Below, piece after piece: positions 35,517 to 43,948 of a stretch of 64,000 nucleotides of DNA. Positions within the stretch are counted from its first letter, which is position 1, and the number at the start of each line of letters is the position of its first letter. Below the pieces are notes generated by a model. That model saw nothing but the letters and a program-made list of their open reading frames with translations. It ran no database searches and was not told where the DNA came from. Location: assembly GCF_042643355.1 (NCBI RefSeq), contig NZ_JBHRSS010000006.1, positions 62,001 to 126,000 of the forward strand, in the 5' to 3' direction. Source of the stretch: Salinisphaera aquimarina (GTDB taxonomy: Bacteria > Pseudomonadota > Gammaproteobacteria > Nevskiales > Salinisphaeraceae). A program made the position numbers and the translations under genes.

Positions 35517-35717
35517 CTATTGCACACTATTGGCGCTCAAGACGATCGCCAGAATGCCGCAAAGCCACAGCGCCGCAGCGTACAGACCCAGGTAGGCCGA
35601 GCGCATACGCAGCCCGCGCCAGCTGTAGTCCATGATCAATCCCAGCATGGCAGTGAAAACAAGCGCGCAGAACATTGGCCACGCGATATGTCCTTGCGAC
35701 CAGAAAAGCTCACCCAT
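35517..35717 (-). CDS. Small membrane protein
   Basis: A 66-residue protein with two hydrophobic helices (PMFCALVFTAMLGLIMDY and YLGLYAAALWLCGILAIVL) separated by a basic loop (SWRGLRMR). The ATG overlaps the stop of the Psd-like gene by 8 nt, which favours coupled translation and a joint role. I know no family name. Confidence 0.65.
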   Translation of the reverse strand: MGELFWSQGHIAWPMFCALVFTAMLGLIMDYSWRGLRMRSAYLGLYAAALWLCGILAIVLSANSVQ

Positions 35718-36399
35718 GATCGCCAGCCTTTGCAATGAGCGGGGTCAGCCCAGCCTTCACATGGGTACCGATGGGCACCGCGCACCTCAGTGCTTCCGGC
35801 ACTTCCAATACAACGGTGCTGCCCAGCAGGATACGCCCGAGGCGTTGTCCGCGTTCAAGATCCTCGCCTGGTTGTACCCACGTCTCGATGCGACGTGCGG
35901 CGACGCTGGTGATCAGGCGAACGGCAACTTGACCGAGCGTGGTCTGGAGACAGACGCGCTTGTGTACCGGGCATAACTTTTCGCGTAAGAACGCAAAATC
36001 ACGCCCTTCTCCGTCCGTGTATACATCCCCCCCCTGCTCTACAGCAGTGACGCGTCCAGCCATTGGACTACGTTGAACGTGCATATCCCAGAACGACAAC
36101 GCAATCACCACATATCGAACACCGTTTCGACACTCGGCACTGGTAACCAATCCATCGGCCGGCGCGAGAATGGCGTCCCCGTCCGGCGCGATGCGCTCAG
36201 GATCACGGTTGAAGAAGCGCAGATAGCCTGGGTGGAAACCCCCGTTGTCGAGCCATCCACGAATCTGTGTCTCCGGCCAGCGATTCCTCGCTCCTAGTAG
36301 CGGCCGGATCAGCGGAGAAGGATACGGCCAGTGCCGGAGCATCAAGCCCACCGCAACGGCGAGCAGAGCCAGCAAGATCACCTGACCTGCAAGGATCAC
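35710..36399 (-). CDS. Phosphatidylserine-decarboxylase-like protein
   Basis: A 229-residue member of the PS_Dcarbxylase family. An N-terminal membrane helix (VILLALLAVAVGLML) precedes FFNRDPERIAPDGDAILAPADGLV, a WDMHVQRSPMAGRV segment and the LGST motif (GRILLGSTVVLEVP) at which Psd enzymes self-cleave to make the pyruvoyl group. The start is taken as GTG at 36399, which overlaps the sulfotransferase stop (GTGA). It is shorter than housekeeping Psd and sits in a glycan operon, so it may decarboxylate another serine-phosphodiester, for example to give phosphoethanolamine on a sugar or lipid; that is inference. Confidence 0.8.
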   Translation of the reverse strand: MILAGQVILLALLAVAVGLMLRHWPYPSPLIRPLLGARNRWPETQIRGWLDNGGFHPGYLRFFNRDPERIAPDGDAILAPADGLVTSAECRNGVRYVVIALSFWDMHVQRSPMAGRVTAVEQGGDVYTDGEGRDFAFLREKLCPVHKRVCLQTTLGQVAVRLITSVAARRIETWVQPGEDLERGQRLGRILLGSTVVLEVPEALRCAVPIGTHVKAGLTPLIAKAGDHG

Positions 36400-37241
36400 G
36401 ATGCAGCTTTCGGGGCTGCCGCGGACACGCACTTGATCGCCCCCAGCTGAGTTTCGGATCGAAGGCGAGCAAACATCTCATCACAGAGCTTACGAACAGA
36501 CGTATCGATTATCGAGTCGGAGTAGGCCCGCCGGGTCGACTCCGGTGCCTTGTTGGACTGCCCGGCACGGGATAGATAATCCAGTCCTGCGAAGTCGTAC
36601 AGCGCCTCGGTATTGTCATGCGGATGCTCGAGCAACGTCTCGTAGCCGAGCAATCGCACCCGCGGATCTTCGCTCAGGCATTGCCCGAAGTAGTGTTGGT
36701 TTCTGAAATACCAGAACGGAGCACAAGCGGGTTCATTGTTGAGATCCTCGTGCCAGTGCGCTCTGAGCACAGCGCGAGTGGCGTCCGGCATGCCACGTCC
36801 ACTCCGACCTTCGATGTCTCCCTGTTTATCACACAGGCGACGTATGGTGTCCGGCATCTGGGCCCATTTCCGGGCATGCGGGCGAGCGACATCCTCGTAA
36901 TGCCGATACACCCACAAACAACGCGAACCCGAAAATTGATCGAGCAGGTACCGGACGTCCTGACCTTCGCACAGCGCCTTGGGAACGCTGAGCGGCGCCG
37001 GCGTACGCAGCTCATAGTTGTCGAACGCTCGATGGTCGGTTTCGTGGAACACCTCGGTCGCAAGATCGGCTTCCAGCAGGTCCATAACCATATTGGTGCC
37101 AGAGCGCTGCACGCCCGCCACAAACATAACGTGTTTCTGGCGAGCACCCAGAATCCTTGCCGCGGCGTGTTGACGCCAGCGTTTGGCCTCTAGACATCCG
37201 AACCGATGGGCTCGCCCCAGGTTGTGTCTTATCTCCGCCAT
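36396..37241 (-). CDS. Sulfotransferase family protein
   Basis: A 281-residue protein with the P-loop-like PAPS motif VAGVQRSGTNMVMDLLE at about residues 40-56 and a 3'-phosphate-like region around CLWVYRHYEDVAR. An AGGGGA ribosome site 6 nt before the ATG at 37241 supports that start. It is first in the run with the Psd-like and membrane-protein genes. Its target in the glycan is unknown. Confidence 0.78.
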   Translation of the reverse strand: MAEIRHNLGRAHRFGCLEAKRWRQHAAARILGARQKHVMFVAGVQRSGTNMVMDLLEADLATEVFHETDHRAFDNYELRTPAPLSVPKALCEGQDVRYLLDQFSGSRCLWVYRHYEDVARPHARKWAQMPDTIRRLCDKQGDIEGRSGRGMPDATRAVLRAHWHEDLNNEPACAPFWYFRNQHYFGQCLSEDPRVRLLGYETLLEHPHDNTEALYDFAGLDYLSRAGQSNKAPESTRRAYSDSIIDTSVRKLCDEMFARLRSETQLGAIKCVSAAAPKAAS

Positions 37242-37926
37242 TTGATCCCCTGTTACCAAACGCATGTTACAAATACTGTAACCAAGTTTGCGGGGTTATC
37301 AGTCTGGCATCAACGCGGTTGGCCGTATCAACTGTATCCAGCGCCTTGCCCAATCAAGGCGGTACCTGCCCGTTGCTGATTCGCTGCGGCTTCGCAGCCT
37401 GTTGCCGCGGCAAATGCGCGATCTACACACTCTCCTTATCACGCCTTCCGTTATTTGCCGCCGCCGCGTGGGCCACCGCAAGGCACCTGATACGCCATCG
37501 TTTGAGTGATCTCCAAAAGAAGACCCGCGACCAGCTCGGCGTCGTATCACAACTCATACCGGACATAGTTCACACTCTCGACAACCTGAAACCGGAGGGC
37601 CAGCGAGTTTCGTACTTCTCCTACATGATATTGACCTGCCAATATGTGAGATCGCCTTTTCGTGATGTACGCCTTAAACGGATAGCCATCGCAAGTGACT
37701 ACCACAATCGCCGGTGGTAGAACTCGACAAACCTCAGACCTGCCCGCTACGGCATGTCGAGCGACTAACCGGGGCGAGCCGCCTAGCCGGATCATAAAAT
37801 GTTCTGGTGAACAGGTCATCCGAGGCCGGATGGTTAATGAAAAACTCGCCGGTCATATCCGAGCTTGAAAATAGCTTTAAAGAATGTGATAACTTTTACC
37901 CAGTAGCGGCATCACAAAGAAGTAAA
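37242..37926. other. Divergent intergenic region
   Basis: 685 bp between the divergent sulfotransferase and GT4 genes. Reading frames here are unconvincing (Cys/Leu/Arg-rich, no domain). The segment must hold both promoters, but I find no clear consensus pair. An in-frame ATG at 37837 is an alternative start for the GT4 gene. Confidence 0.4.
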
Positions 37927-39198
37927 ATGAAAACTAATGCCAAGGGTTTGCGAATCCTCATGGTAGCGCCGCAGCCTTTTTTTCGGGCTCGTGGCACACC
38001 ATTCAGCGTATTGCATCGTATACGCGCACTGATCGCCGAAGGACACGAGGTCGACCTCGTAACCTATCCGTTCGGCGAGGACATTGCGATGCCCGGCTTG
38101 CGCATCGTGCGTTGCTGGCGGCCACCTTGGGTAGGCGATGTCCGGATTGGTCCGTCGATCGGCAAGCTTGTACTGGACGCCCCACTCTACTTGGCCACGA
38201 CCCGCATGCTGCGTCGCAATACTTACGATGTGCTGCACAGCCATGAAGAGGCGGCTTTTTTCTGCGTGCGGCTGGCACGCCGATACAAACTGCTTCACGT
38301 ATACGACATGCACAGCAGCTTGCCGCAGCAGTTAACGAATTTCAGCTCATACAACCTGAAACCGATCCAAGCTGTATTCGGCTGGCTTGAACGACGCGTG
38401 CTCGAAACTTGTCACGGGGTCATCACGATTTGTCCAGACCTGGCCACCGTGGCTGTGCCCTATTGCGATGACAAGCCGCACGCAATGATCGAGAACACGG
38501 CAGACGACGCGCAGGTGTTCGGCGATGATGACGGCAAGCCCCGCGTGTCATACAAGCTCGAAGACAAGACGATCATCCTGTATACGGGCACACTCGAAAC
38601 GTATCAGGGCATCGATCTGCTCCTGCACGCTTATGCGCCGCTGTGCGATGACTACCCGCAAGTGCATCTGCTTCTGGCGGGCGGCACACCGGCACAGGTC
38701 GAGAAATACCGGGACATGGCCGACGCGTTGGGGACTGCGCAGCGCGTTACGTTTGTCGGGTCAGTGCACCCGGCAAGTATTCAGCAACTTCTTGAAGCGG
38801 CGAATATGCTGATCTCGCCGCGCTGTCGAGGCACCAATACGCCGCTCAAAATCTATGGCTATCTGCGCTCGGCCAAGCCGATTATCGCGACGGATCTGGC
38901 AACCCATACCCAGGTTCTGGATCACACCATAGCCGAGCTGGTTGCACCGACCGAGCAAGGCCTCGGCGAAGGCATGCGGCGCCTGCTGGACGATCCCAGC
39001 CACGCCGCCCGTCTGGCGGCATCGGCAGGTGCGCGCGCCGCCGCCGACTATTCAGACGACGGCTATCTGGCACGCGTAGCAGCATTCTACCGCCAGGTGA
39101 TTGATAAAAACGCAGGCAGCGGCGCAACAGCCCTACACGAGTCAACCGACGGCGCGGCCGACGAGTTGGCACAATCGACTATTCGAGGTGAACAATGA
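37927..39198 (+). CDS. GT4-family glycosyltransferase
   Basis: A 423-residue GT-B enzyme. N-terminal acceptor domain: LRILMVAPQPFFRARGTPFSVLHRI, YDVLHSHEEAAFFC, YDMHSSLPQQL. C-terminal donor domain: IILYTGTLETYQGIDLLLHAY, VTFVGSVHPASIQQLLEAA and the donor-binding NTPLKIYGYLRSAKPIIATDL. The chosen start is the Met just before the first beta strand; an upstream ATG at 37837 would add 30 residues. It overlaps the methyltransferase gene by 4 nt. Confidence 0.9.
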   Translation: MKTNAKGLRILMVAPQPFFRARGTPFSVLHRIRALIAEGHEVDLVTYPFGEDIAMPGLRIVRCWRPPWVGDVRIGPSIGKLVLDAPLYLATTRMLRRNTYDVLHSHEEAAFFCVRLARRYKLLHVYDMHSSLPQQLTNFSSYNLKPIQAVFGWLERRVLETCHGVITICPDLATVAVPYCDDKPHAMIENTADDAQVFGDDDGKPRVSYKLEDKTIILYTGTLETYQGIDLLLHAYAPLCDDYPQVHLLLAGGTPAQVEKYRDMADALGTAQRVTFVGSVHPASIQQLLEAANMLISPRCRGTNTPLKIYGYLRSAKPIIATDLATHTQVLDHTIAELVAPTEQGLGEGMRRLLDDPSHAARLAASAGARAAADYSDDGYLARVAAFYRQVIDKNAGSGATALHESTDGAADELAQSTIRGEQ

Positions 39199-39980
39199 CG
39201 GCGCCCGGAAATGCGGATTCCAACGACAGGCTTGATGCAGTCCGGGAGTACTGGAACAACCACGTCCATGACTGGAAAGTCGCCAGAAGCCCCGCCGGAA
39301 CTCCGGAATTCTTTGAGGAAATCGAGGCGTATCGTTTCGAGAAATTGCACTACCTGCCGCTGCGCGTTGATTTCAACGGCTATGCTGATGAACGGATACT
39401 GGACGTCGGCTGTGGTGTGGGCAACGACCTGGCCCGCTTCGCCAAGGGCGGCGCGAATGTAGTCGGCATTGATCTGGCGGAGCATTCGATTGATCTGGCG
39501 CGGGCAAATTTTGAACAACGCGGACTAGCCGGCCATTTCGAGGTCATGAACGGAGAATCGATGAGCTTCGAGGATGACGCCTTCGATCTGGTCTACTGCC
39601 ACACCGTGCTTCACTTCACAGCGAATCCGTCCGCGATGGTCAAAGAGATTCGTCGCGTGCTCAAGCCGGGCGGCACTGCGATCCTCATGACGGTCAATCG
39701 ACACTCGTGGCTGAACGTCACACAGCGTTTGATGAAGATCGAGATCGATCATCTGGACGCGCCCATCTTCGATCAGTACACGTATGCGCAGTTTCAGTCG
39801 CTCCTGGAGCCTTTCGCCAAGGTGAAAATAGTATGCGAACGGTTTCCAGTACCTACGAAAGTCCACAAGGGCTGGAAGGCCCGGCTATATAACGATCTCT
39901 TCGTAGGCCCCTTCAACCGGCTGCCTCACAGCTGGGTAGAGCGATCAGGCCACCATTTTCTGGCGTTTGCTGAAAAGTGA
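39195..39980 (+). CDS. Class I SAM-dependent methyltransferase
   Basis: A 261-residue enzyme with the SAM motif ILDVGCGVGNDLARFA (motif I), VVGIDLAEHSI, and FDLVYCHTVLHF, followed by the post-motif VLKPGGTAILMT. Probably methylates a sugar hydroxyl or the growing lipid-linked glycan. It overlaps the GT4 gene (ATGA), so the two act together. Confidence 0.88.
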   Translation: MTAPGNADSNDRLDAVREYWNNHVHDWKVARSPAGTPEFFEEIEAYRFEKLHYLPLRVDFNGYADERILDVGCGVGNDLARFAKGGANVVGIDLAEHSIDLARANFEQRGLAGHFEVMNGESMSFEDDAFDLVYCHTVLHFTANPSAMVKEIRRVLKPGGTAILMTVNRHSWLNVTQRLMKIEIDHLDAPIFDQYTYAQFQSLLEPFAKVKIVCERFPVPTKVHKGWKARLYNDLFVGPFNRLPHSWVERSGHHFLAFAEK

Positions 39981-40013
39981 TTCCGAATGCCTTGATCGTG
40001 GTGAAGAAATAGC

Positions 40014-41702
40014 ATGAACAGAGCGATAGACGGGCTGGGCCTTCGATCCTACGACATCGCGATCATAGGCGGAGGCATCTACGGTACCTGTATTGCAAGG
40101 GATGCTGCGCTTCGCGGGATGAGCGTCGCACTTATCGAGCGTGGCGATTTCGGCCAGGCCACGTCGCACAACTCGCTCAAGCTGATACACGGCGGTCTGC
40201 GCTACTTGCAACATCTTGACGTGCGACGGGTTCGAGAATGCATCCGCGAGCGCAACCATTGGTTGAAGAACGCGCCTCACCTGATACGACCACTGGACGT
40301 GCTCATTCCGACCTACGGCCACGGAACACGGGGCCGCGCAGCGCTATGGTCGGCGACACAGCTTTATAACGCACTTTCCGTTGACCGCAACCGAGGCCTC
40401 GCCGAGGAACAGTTGGTGCCTGCCGCTCGGATCGTCTCTCGCGCTGAGTGCGAACGGCGTATTCCAGGGATCGATTCGAAGCGTGTCACCGGCGGCTGCT
40501 GCTGGACCGATGGGCAGATGCAGAATGCGGCCCGCGTGGTTCTGGAATGCGTGCAGGACGCCGTACAAGCAGGAGCCGACGCCGCCAATTATGTCGAGGC
40601 CACCCGGCTTTTGACCGAAGACTCCAACGTGCAAGGCGTCAGCGCGCGCGACCTGTTGAGCGGCGAGCAGCTGACCATCCGCGCAACGCTGGTCATCAAC
40701 GCAAGCGGCCCGTGGCTGGCCAATGTCCTGGGTGCGGATATTGGGCCGCGATACCATACGGTGATACCGCTGGCTCGGGCGCTCAATGTGATTACCAGAG
40801 CGCTTCCCACGCAGGGTGCGGTGGGCGTCGAAAGCCGTCGTTCCTCGGATGCGGTCGTTGGCCAGAGTAAACGCCTTTACTTCATTACGCCATGGCGAGG
40901 GTTGAGCATCATCGGGACGACGCATCTGCCGTTCGACGGCCAGCCCGACACCTACCAGGTCATGCCGGCCGAAGTCAAAGCGTTTCTTGACGAGGTCAAC
41001 CAGGCCTACCCGCCTGCCAAGCTCACCTTGGCCGACGTGGTTTATTGCTACGGCGGATTAACGCCGGCGGCAGGGCTAACAGGGCCGGAGATTCGACGCG
41101 CACGGGAGAGCCGGATCATCGACCATGAAGTCGAAGACGGCGTTGGTGGCTTGCTCAGCGTGTCGGGAGTCAAGTTCACCAGTGCACGTGAGGTAGCGGA
41201 AAAAGCGATTGATGCCGCCGTGCGCAAGCTTGGTAAATCCGGCCTGCGGTGCGTTACGCATAAAACACCGCTTTCCGGCGCTCAAAATTATCCGGGCCGT
41301 AGGGAATTGCGCAAGAGTATCGAACTTCGACTTGGGCCTGGTGTAGACAGCGCCGCGGTGGATTGCCTGGAGGAGTACGGGACGCGCTATGAGCGCGTGC
41401 TCGGTATGTGGAACGGCCAGCCAGACGAAAAATCCATCCTTGAGGCGCGCTGTCGCTATGCAGTGCGCGAAGAAATGGCAAGATCGGTGTCGGACGTCGT
41501 GCTGCGGCGCACGGCCATGGCAGAACGTGGAACGTTGACGGAGTCGGCCCTGCAGGCGTGCACTACCACGATGGCGCATGAGCTGGGCTGGAATGACCTT
41601 GAAGCATCAAGACAGAAGCAGGCCGTACACTCGCGCCTGGCGGAGCTGGTGCCGGACTACGCAAACGCGCATGCGCAACCCGTAGGGCAAGTAGCCCAGT
41701 AA
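40014..41702 (+). CDS. glpD: FAD-dependent glycerol-3-phosphate dehydrogenase-like protein
   Basis: A 562-residue flavoprotein: IAIIGGGIYGTCIARDAALRG (FAD), then ERGDFGQATSHNSLKLIHGGLRYL (two parts of the GlpD signature) and the C-terminal helical domain. It would oxidise sn-glycerol-3-phosphate to DHAP and feed the quinone pool. It is 33 nt after the methyltransferase and is not near glpF, glpK or glpR, so a role in the glycan pathway (for example handling a glycerol-phosphate unit) is possible but unproven. Some residues differ from E. coli GlpD, so another alpha-hydroxy substrate cannot be excluded. Confidence 0.85.
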   Translation: MNRAIDGLGLRSYDIAIIGGGIYGTCIARDAALRGMSVALIERGDFGQATSHNSLKLIHGGLRYLQHLDVRRVRECIRERNHWLKNAPHLIRPLDVLIPTYGHGTRGRAALWSATQLYNALSVDRNRGLAEEQLVPAARIVSRAECERRIPGIDSKRVTGGCCWTDGQMQNAARVVLECVQDAVQAGADAANYVEATRLLTEDSNVQGVSARDLLSGEQLTIRATLVINASGPWLANVLGADIGPRYHTVIPLARALNVITRALPTQGAVGVESRRSSDAVVGQSKRLYFITPWRGLSIIGTTHLPFDGQPDTYQVMPAEVKAFLDEVNQAYPPAKLTLADVVYCYGGLTPAAGLTGPEIRRARESRIIDHEVEDGVGGLLSVSGVKFTSAREVAEKAIDAAVRKLGKSGLRCVTHKTPLSGAQNYPGRRELRKSIELRLGPGVDSAAVDCLEEYGTRYERVLGMWNGQPDEKSILEARCRYAVREEMARSVSDVVLRRTAMAERGTLTESALQACTTTMAHELGWNDLEASRQKQAVHSRLAELVPDYANAHAQPVGQVAQ

Positions 41703-41791
41703 CGACGCTGCCTGAAGCGGCTATGGCGGCCGGCACATTCCAAACAATAAAAGGGTTCTAACAGGAACGAAACGCGACTGGGTCAAATAGT

Positions 41792-41992
41792 CTACGGTTC
41801 TGGGTCGGCGTCTCGAATCGGTTGATCCCAGTGCTGCATCGACTGCGCGCTCCACTGTTGATCGAACGGAAAAGTACTGGACTGACTTTTGCGGGAGTGC
41901 TGTAAAACATCATCAAATATCCCCAATTCGACATTGCAGCTGATGATCGGGGTATGGCGCGCGTGAGCCGCGTCATCACCGTGGATTACCAT
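41792..41992 (-). CDS. Small ORF with strong ribosome binding site
   Basis: A 66-residue frame begins at ATG 41992 and is preceded by a perfect AGGAGG 7 nt upstream (plus strand CCTCCT at 42000-42005). The product is hydrophilic, has one Cys (in PIISCNVELGIFDDVL), no signal or helix, and no family I recognise. It lies alone between glpD and the epimerase gene. The ribosome site is the main reason to take it seriously. Confidence 0.45.
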   Translation of the reverse strand: MVIHGDDAAHARHTPIISCNVELGIFDDVLQHSRKSQSSTFPFDQQWSAQSMQHWDQPIRDADPEP

Positions 41993-42153
41993 TGGCAAGC
42001 CTCCTATATCGTCCGCCTGTTCGCTCTAGTTGCCTTGCCAAAGGGTTTTGGGCCACTGGCGACGGCCCGATAGCGCCCCGTTCTTGTTTGTTGCTGCCAT
42101 CGATGGGCACTTTGTAACGTGTGATTTGTCGAATTTCGATTCGATTCGCCCAC

Positions 42154-43158
42154 TCATTTCCGTTTCAAATGCCCCTCACGAAAGTACCATTCGGCGGTAC
42201 GGCGCAACCCATCGTCCAACGCTACCGAAGGCGTGAAACCAAGCAGCCGACGCGCTTTCGATATGTCGAAGGCGCGATCTTTGAGAAAGAAGTCGCATTG
42301 GCGCACTTGCAAGGGCGCATTCAGGCCCAGCGGCCGGCAGACAGCCTCGGAAACTCGTGCCGCCACCAGCAGCGGCGCAATCGGCAGCCGCCCACGCGGC
42401 GGTGCCACACCCACGGCATCGGCGACCAGGCGCACCAGTTCATTAAGTGTGATGTATTGTGCTCCGCCGATAATGACGGTCTCACCGAGGGCTTTGGGTT
42501 CGGTGCCCGCAAGCAGGATCCCCTCGACCAGATCTGCTACGTACGTGAAGTGATAGAGCACCTCACCCGTGCCGAACATTCGGAACTGACGCTTGTGGAT
42601 CGTCCGAAAAAGCTTGAGAAAACGCATATCGCCAGGCCCATATATACCGGCCGGTCGGACAATGGCACCGGGCAGCCGACCAGCGAAGGCTTGCGCTGCC
42701 AGCATCTCGCCTTCTAGTTTTGTTTCCTGATAGATATCACCGGGCGCGAATGGAGCGGTCTCGTCCGCGGGCACATTCGTAACGTCGCCGTGCACACCAA
42801 CTGTAGAGCAATGCACCACTCGTTCGACGCCGGCAGCCTCGGCGGCTTCGAGAATATGTCTTGTGCCTTCGACGTTGACCGCATGGTATATCTCCGGATC
42901 GAGGCTGGACCCGCGGTAATAGGCGGCGATATGAAAGACATGGCTGCAGCCGGCCACCGCAGCGGCGACTGCCGTCCGATCGGTAATATCGCCCACTACA
43001 ATCTCGGCACCCAGTGCAGCCAATGCTCTGCCCGCTTCGTGCTGTCGCGCTAACGCACGCACCTTCCAGCCTCGCTCGAGCAGCACGCGCGCAAGATGCC
43101 CCCCCGTGAAGCCTGTCGCCCCCGTGACCAAGGCCAGTTTCTGTCCTGTCTCTGCCAT
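42154..43158 (-). CDS. NAD-dependent epimerase/dehydratase (extended SDR)
   Basis: A 334-residue protein with the Rossmann motif GATGFTGGHLARVLLERGW, HIAAYYRGSS, HCSTVGVHGD and the YxxxK motif in DIYQETKLEGEM. The pattern resembles dihydroflavonol reductase / 3-beta-HSD-like extended SDRs that act on NDP-sugars or other hydroxy substrates. It stands alone between a small ORF and a long non-coding stretch. The substrate is unknown. Confidence 0.85.
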   Translation of the reverse strand: MAETGQKLALVTGATGFTGGHLARVLLERGWKVRALARQHEAGRALAALGAEIVVGDITDRTAVAAAVAGCSHVFHIAAYYRGSSLDPEIYHAVNVEGTRHILEAAEAAGVERVVHCSTVGVHGDVTNVPADETAPFAPGDIYQETKLEGEMLAAQAFAGRLPGAIVRPAGIYGPGDMRFLKLFRTIHKRQFRMFGTGEVLYHFTYVADLVEGILLAGTEPKALGETVIIGGAQYITLNELVRLVADAVGVAPPRGRLPIAPLLVAARVSEAVCRPLGLNAPLQVRQCDFFLKDRAFDISKARRLLGFTPSVALDDGLRRTAEWYFREGHLKRK

Positions 43159-43948
43159 GTTTCGTTTTCCTTACAAGCTGTCAGACCAACCAGCGGAGGC
43201 ACTCGCCTTGAAGATCATCGGCGTCCAAGGCCACAGTGCAGGGCTGTGTTTCTTGTGATTGGCCCGATGTTCAAACATGGCCCGTTCAATGAATTCAATG
43301 AAGTCCGTCTCGGAACATTCGGCCGAGCGCTATCCAAGGCGCCAACTATTCGCCACCCGTGACTCTCGTCCATTTTTGGCCCATGTCTTCATTTATATAC
43401 TGAAATCCTGCTTGTGCAGGTTCGCGCTGCCGCCAGTAATGAGTTTTCCTCGAGCCGCTCCCAGCAGTTGGTGAAGGCCGCCGTTGCCGCTCATGTATGG
43501 CCCCGAACGTGACATAGAACGGTGCCAAAGTCTTTCCAAAGCGCGGCTATCGCCGTCTACATCACTATAACAAACAGGTGCCGGCCCGCGTGGACCATAA
43601 CCGCCGGGCAAATTTACAGAACGAATGGTGCACTCTCCTGCGCCGCGCGCTCTAAAGTCGACAACAACGCCTGCGGCATGCTCGCCTGGAAAGCTTTCGT
43701 GGCGGCTATTGCCGCTATATAAAACACTTAATATGAACGTGACTCCAGGCCCCCATCAATGAAGCCGCAGACATAAAAAAGTGGAATGCAACTGCTGTCG
43801 CATCCCACCTGAAACCCACTCGAAAATCGATGACCGTAGCAAGCCGAGCTGCGGTATCTATGCTGCAGACTCGTCAGGTCATGATTCGACCGTATCCATT
43901 ATCGGATCTGTCGACGAATTCGTGGTCTGACCGAGCCATCCAGCAGAC
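43159..43948. other. Long intergenic region with a possible gene remnant
   Basis: 790 bp without a supportable gene. On the minus strand an open frame of about 115 codons without ATG runs from about 43750 to a stop at 43393 and includes natural-looking segments (EHAAGVVVDFRARGAGE, CYSDVDGDSRALERLW), so a gene fragment is possible. I do not recognise it. Confidence 0.35.

Noticed and set aside
37157..37720. 188-codon plus-strand frame before the GT4 gene
   Set aside because: Overlaps the sulfotransferase start, no ribosome site, composition not protein-like.
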